Shown: positions 60,352 to 64,000 of the stretch, piece by piece | How the letters are laid out: each line of letters begins with the position of its first letter | How positions within the stretch are numbered: position 1 is the first letter of the stretch | Position numbers and translations under genes: made by a program | NCBI GenBank assembly: GCA_017430085.1 | Contig: JAFRNR010000023.1 | Location: 44,787-108,786 of the forward strand | Source of the DNA: Lachnospiraceae bacterium | GTDB lineage: Bacteria > Bacillota > Clostridia > Lachnospirales > Lachnospiraceae | Direction: 5' to 3' | DNA: 64,000 nucleotides | Notes under the pieces: model-generated | What the model saw: the letters and a program-made list of their open reading frames with translations, nothing else | What the model was told of the DNA's origin: nothing | Database searches by the model: none

Positions 60352-61521
60352 TTAAGTATTCTTCTTCTTCGAAACGACGTCGAAAATAACGGCGGCCAGC
60401 AGAACGAGGCCCTTGACCACCTTCTGGTAGTTGGCGTCCACGCCCATGATGCTCATGCCGATATTAATGACGCCCATCAGCAGCGCGCCGATGATAACGC
60501 CGGGCACCGTGCCGACGCCGCCGTACGCAGAAGCGCCGCCGATGAAACAGGAGCCGATGGCGTCCATCTCATAGCTCTGGCCGTAGGTCGGCTGCGCGGA
60601 CGTCAGACGGGCGATGGTCAGGATGCCGGCCAGACCGGCCAGCAGGCCCATGTTCGAATACGCGAAGAAGTACACGCGCTTGGTATTGATACCGGACAGC
60701 CGCGTCGCAGTCTCATTGCCGCCGACCGCGTACAGATGACGGCCGATAGTCGTCTTCGACGTGATGTAGCTGTAGATCGCGATGACCGTCACGACCCAGA
60801 TCAGCGCCATGGGCAGGCCCTTGTACTGCGCCAGCCGGACCGTGAAGAAAATGCCGACCGCCACGATGACCAGCGCCTTGACGGCGACGATGTGCAGCGC
60901 TTCCGCCTCCAGGCCGGCTTTCCGCCGGGAAATGTTGGCGCGGAACGCGAAGAACAGGTACAGCAGGCAGGCGATCACGCCGACGGCGATGCAGAGGATG
61001 TTGATATTTTCGCCGTTGAAAATATCGGGCACATAGCAGTTCGCGCCGCCGCCGAAGATCCGCACGAACGCCTCGTTCGTCACGGCCATCGTCTTGCCCT
61101 GCAGCACCACGTTCGACAGGCCGCGGAAGATCAGCATGCCGGCCAGGGTCGTGATGAAAGGAGGGACCTTGACGTAAGCGATCCAGAAGGCCTGCCAGGC
61201 GCCGATCAGCAGACCGACGATCAGCATGACCAGGACGGCCAGCCACATGTTCAGTTCATTGTGCATCAGAACGGCGCCGATCGTCCCGACGAAGCAGACC
61301 ACCGACCCGACGGACAGGTCGATGTTGCCGCCGGTCAGGATGCAGCACAGCATACCGGTCGCCAGCACGAACACGTACGCGTTCTGCGAGATGATGTTCG
61401 TGATGTTCTGGGGCAGCAGGATCTTGCCCTTGGTCTGCCAGGCGAAAAACGCCGTAACCAGGATCAGGGCGATAATCATCGTGTATTTCTGCACGAATCT
61501 CAGGATCTTCGTCTTTGTCAT
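60352..61521 (-). CDS. mmsB: Multiple-monosaccharide ABC transporter permease
   Basis: 389 residues with about ten membrane segments. Family regions: [59 protein letters not shown] (the EAA-like loop touching the ATPase), and [20 protein letters not shown]. This matches the MmsB/GguB branch of RbsC/XylH permeases. It forms the membrane channel for the sugar delivered by the binding protein. ATGA overlap with the ATPase gene (61518-61521). Confidence 0.9.
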   Translation of the reverse strand: MTKTKILRFVQKYTMIIALILVTAFFAWQTKGKILLPQNITNIISQNAYVFVLATGMLCCILTGGNIDLSVGSVVCFVGTIGAVLMHNELNMWLAVLVMLIVGLLIGAWQAFWIAYVKVPPFITTLAGMLIFRGLSNVVLQGKTMAVTNEAFVRIFGGGANCYVPDIFNGENINILCIAVGVIACLLYLFFAFRANISRRKAGLEAEALHIVAVKALVIVAVGIFFTVRLAQYKGLPMALIWVVTVIAIYSYITSKTTIGRHLYAVGGNETATRLSGINTKRVYFFAYSNMGLLAGLAGILTIARLTSAQPTYGQSYEMDAIGSCFIGGASAYGGVGTVPGVIIGALLMGVINIGMSIMGVDANYQKVVKGLVLLAAVIFDVVSKKKNT

Positions 61522-63074
61522 GATTGTTTCTTCTCCTTTACAGCGGAATCGGTCGACAGGATGCGGGCCATGATCTTCTCCTGGCTGGCCTGTTCCCGGG
61601 CAAACTCACCGACGATGCGTCCCTCGTTCAGCACGTAGATCCGGTCGCTCATGCCCAGGACCTCCGGCAGTTCCGAAGAGATCATGATGACGGACTTGCC
61701 GGCCGCCACCAGCTCGTTGATGATGCAGTAGATCTCGTATTTGGCGCCGACGTCGATGCCGCGGGTCGGCTCGTCCAGGATCAGGATGTCCGGGTCGGCG
61801 TACATCCACTTGGAAAGCAGGACTTTCTGCATGTTGCCGCCGGACAGCGAGCTCACGTTCAGCGTGACGGAAGGCGTCTTGGTGCGGAGTTTTTCCTTGT
61901 ACTCGTTCGCGACCTTCAGTTCCTTGTCTTTGTCGATCACGCCGTGGTTCGTCACGCCCTTCAGGTTGGCCAGCGTCGTATTGACCGAAATGGGGTTGCT
62001 CAGGATCAGGCCGTTGACCTTCCGGTCTTCGGTGACGTAGGCCAGGCCGGCATCGATCGCCTGGCGCGGCGAGTGCAGCTTCACTTCCTTGCCGTGGATC
62101 TTCACGGTGCCGGAGATCTCCGTGCCGTAGCTGCGGCCGAAGATCGACATCGCCAGTTCCGTGCGGCCCGCGCCCATCAGGCCGGAAAAGCCGACCACTT
62201 CGCCCTGCCGGACGTGGAAGGACACGTCGTCGATGATCTTCCGTTCCGTGTAGATCGGATGGTACACGTTCCAGTGATCGACTTCCAGCGAGATGTCGCC
62301 GATCTTGACGCCGTGCCGCTTCGGGAAGCGGTCTTCGATCTCGCGGCCGACCATGCCGCGGATGATCCGGTCCTCGCTGATGTCGTCGACGCCCTTGGTG
62401 AGCGTCTCTATCGTTTTCCCGTCGCGGAGGATCGTGATATCGTCCGCCACGTAAGAAATTTCGTTGATTTTATGGGAGATGATGATCGAGGTCATCCCCT
62501 GCTGTTTGAATTGCAGCAGCATGTCCAGAAGGGCCCGGGAATCCTCCTCGTTCAGGGAGGACGTCGGTTCGTCCAGGATCATCAGGCGGGCGTTTTTCGC
62601 CAGCGCCTTCGCAATCTCCACCAGCTGCTGCTTGCCGACGCCGATGTCCTTGATCAGCGTCTTGGACGACTCGGAGAGACCGACCATCTTCAGATACTTT
62701 GTGGCCTCGGCGTGCGTCTTTTCCCAGTCGATGGCGAACTTTTTCCCTTTTTCGTTCCCCAGGAACATATTTTCGCCGATACTCATGTACGGGATCAGCG
62801 CCAGCTCCTGGTGGATGATGACAATGCCTTTGTTTTCGCTGTCTTTGATCTTGTTGAACTTGCAGATCTCGCCTTCGTAAACGACGTCCCCTTCGTACGT
62901 GCCGTAGGGCCACAGACCGCTCAGGATCTTCATCAGCGTGGACTTGCCGGCGCCGTTTTCGCCGACCAGCGCGTGGATGCTTCCCCTCTTCACGACGAAG
63001 TTCACGTTATCCAGGGCTCTTGTGGCGGGGAACTGCTTCGTGATCCCCCGCATTTCCAGAATGTTGTCCGACAA
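61518..63074 (-). CDS. mmsA: Multiple-monosaccharide ABC transporter ATPase (two ABC domains)
   Basis: 518 residues, a tandem ABC protein. First domain: Walker [16 protein letters not shown]-loop IIHQELAL, signature [14 protein letters not shown], Walker [12 protein letters not shown]. Second domain: degenerate Walker A at [14 protein letters not shown], signature [15 protein letters not shown], Walker [26 protein letters not shown] and the overall order fit the MmsA/GguA group. The unusual second P-loop is normal in this family. Start is probably TTG at 63072-63074 with GGAGGGG upstream. It drives monosaccharide uptake with the permease downstream and the binding protein upstream. Confidence 0.92.
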   Translation of the reverse strand: MSDNILEMRGITKQFPATRALDNVNFVVKRGSIHALVGENGAGKSTLMKILSGLWPYGTYEGDVVYEGEICKFNKIKDSENKGIVIIHQELALIPYMSIGENMFLGNEKGKKFAIDWEKTHAEATKYLKMVGLSESSKTLIKDIGVGKQQLVEIAKALAKNARLMILDEPTSSLNEEDSRALLDMLLQFKQQGMTSIIISHKINEISYVADDITILRDGKTIETLTKGVDDISEDRIIRGMVGREIEDRFPKRHGVKIGDISLEVDHWNVYHPIYTERKIIDDVSFHVRQGEVVGFSGLMGAGRTELAMSIFGRSYGTEISGTVKIHGKEVKLHSPRQAIDAGLAYVTEDRKVNGLILSNPISVNTTLANLKGVTNHGVIDKDKELKVANEYKEKLRTKTPSVTLNVSSLSGGNMQKVLLSKWMYADPDILILDEPTRGIDVGAKYEIYCIINELVAAGKSVIMISSELPEVLGMSDRIYVLNEGRIVGEFAREQASQEKIMARILSTDSAVKEKKQS

Positions 63075-63130
63075 AAAAACCCCTCCATTCCCTATGAGTA
63101 TTCCGGATCATATCCGGGATTTCGGAATCA

Positions 63131-63180
63131 TGAAAAAAAAAGGCGGTGCGCCGGGCAGAGCGGGGAAGCCCTGCCCGGCG
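63131..63180 (-). terminator. Hairpin between binding-protein and ATPase genes
   Basis: CGCCGGGCAG (63149-63158) pairs with CTGCCCGGCG (63171-63180), 10 bp, followed on the minus strand by CACCGCC and nine T. It probably lets part of the transcript stop, or protects the 3' end, so that the binding protein is made in excess over the membrane parts. Confidence 0.75.
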
Positions 63181-63196
63181 ACCGGGAAGAAAGAAC

Positions 63197-64000
63197 TTAT
63201 TTCAGCTGGTCCTCGGTGTAGTAACCGGAATCGATCAGCAGCTCTTTGTAGTTGTCAACGGTGCAGCTCACCGGCTCGCACAGGTAGCTCGGGATGATGC
63301 CGGTGCCGTTGTCATAGGTCTTGGTGTCGTTCACGGGCGGCTCTTTGCCCTTCATCAGGGCATCGACCATTTCCACGACCTTGGAAGCCAGGGTACGGGT
63401 ATCCTTGAACACGGACATGGCCTGCTTGCCGTCGATCAGGTTCCGCATGATCGCGATATCGCAGTCCTGACCGGTGATGACCGGGTATACTTCATTGGTG
63501 TAGGAGGAAGCCAGCGCGTTCTCCACGCCCAGGGCGGTGGAGTCGTTGGAGGCCAGAACGGCGTGCAGCGGGGTGCCGTCGCCATAGTTGGAGGACAGGA
63601 TGTTCTCGAAACGGGCCTGCGCAGCGTCGGTGGCCCAGTTGGCGGTCGCCACGACCAGTTTCTCAGTCTGACCGGACTTGCAGACCAGCTTGCCGCTGTC
63701 CAGATAAGGCTGCAGGATGCTCATCGCGCCGTCGAAGAAGAAGTTGATGTTGTTGTCGCCGGGGTCACCTGTGATGAACTCAATGTTGAACGGGCCCGCC
63801 GCATTCTCCAGATCCAGCGCGTCGACGATGAACTGGCCCTGCTTGGTGCCGACCAGCCAGTTGTCGAACGTGGCATAGTAGCTGACAGCGTCGGAGTTCA
63901 TGATCAGGCGGTCATAAGCGATGACCGGGATGTTCTTTTCCTTGGCCTGGGCCAGCACGGTGCCCAGGGAGTCGCCGTCGATGGAGGCGATGACCAGGAC
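63197..64000 (-). CDS. chvE: Multiple-monosaccharide-binding protein, C-terminal part (runs off the window)
   Basis: 267 residues are visible and the frame stays open to base 64000, so the N-terminus with its signal peptide is outside. Periplasmic-binding-protein (type 1, ChvE/XylF-like) features: AKEKNIPVIAYDRLIMNSDA, FITGDPGDNNINFFFDGAMS, HAVLASNDSTALGVENAL, PVITGQDCDIAIMRNLIDGK and QAMSVFKDTRTLASKVVEM. In a Gram-positive cell it would be a lipoprotein that catches sugars such as xylose, arabinose, galactose or glucose and delivers them to the permease. First gene of the operon seen here; its promoter and any regulator are beyond the edge. Confidence 0.9.
   Translation of the reverse strand, partial: VLVIASIDGDSLGTVLAQAKEKNIPVIAYDRLIMNSDAVSYYATFDNWLVGTKQGQFIVDALDLENAAGPFNIEFITGDPGDNNINFFFDGAMSILQPYLDSGKLVCKSGQTEKLVVATANWATDAAQARFENILSSNYGDGTPLHAVLASNDSTALGVENALASSYTNEVYPVITGQDCDIAIMRNLIDGKQAMSVFKDTRTLASKVVEMVDALMKGKEPPVNDTKTYDNGTGIIPSYLCEPVSCTVDNYKELLIDSGYYTEDQLK

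Overview
The window looks like a high-GC Clostridia-type (Bacillota) chromosome, probably from a gut or rumen anaerobe. The reasons are strong AGGAGG ribosome binding sites, near-consensus sigma-A promoters (TTGACA/TATAAT type, mostly 17-bp spacers), very large secreted proteins with dockerin-like, Big_2 and InlB-type repeats, no outer-membrane genes, and typical Firmicutes families (NhaC-type antiporter, PepF, DUF2804, DUF4867, multiple-monosaccharide ABC transporter). I cannot name a genus. I saw no tRNA, rRNA, CRISPR array, insertion sequence or integrase.

Region 1 (1-38.5 kb, all minus strand) is devoted to the cell surface. It holds the start of one secreted protein (running off the left edge), a 5,256-residue secreted beta-helix/repeat protein, and two paralogous giant subtilases of 3,255 and 2,621 residues. 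The three complete giants share an internally duplicated C-terminal module of about 300 residues that ends in the same residues (IYFNKVD). The two subtilases also share a promoter, a structured 5' leader, a terminator, a dockerin-like pair and a cohesin-like domain. Between the beta-helix giant and the first subtilase lies a compact peptide-modification operon at 16.8-19.9 kb. It encodes a 32-residue precursor-like peptide that I found outside the long ORFs, a radical SAM/SPASM enzyme, an HPr-kinase-like protein, a PqqD-like carrier-binding protein and an S24/S26-type peptidase. This is the best candidate in the window for an undescribed system.

Region 2 (38.5-56.3 kb) is housekeeping and accessory metabolism: a Suv3-like RNA helicase with a lipoprotein cyclophilin, an NhaC-type antiporter, a YtcJ-type amidohydrolase, two YhhN-like membrane proteins, uridine and thymidine kinases, a nitrilase-family amidase, DUF2804, a lipid kinase, PhzF, a RelE-like toxin with its antitoxin, oligoendopeptidase F and a beta-hydroxyacid dehydrogenase. 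From 41.6 to 53.3 kb the intergenic gaps are filled with two families of short palindromic repeats. They sit at gene ends, in several cases supply the stop codon, and often look like terminators.

Region 3 (56.4-64 kb, minus strand) is one sugar operon running in from the right edge. In transcription order it encodes a ChvE-like binding protein (partial), MmsA-like ATPase, MmsB-like permease, a small membrane protein, a xylulokinase-like FGGY kinase, DUF4867 and a fucose/arabinose isomerase-family enzyme. A two-way terminator separates it from the convergent dehydrogenase gene.
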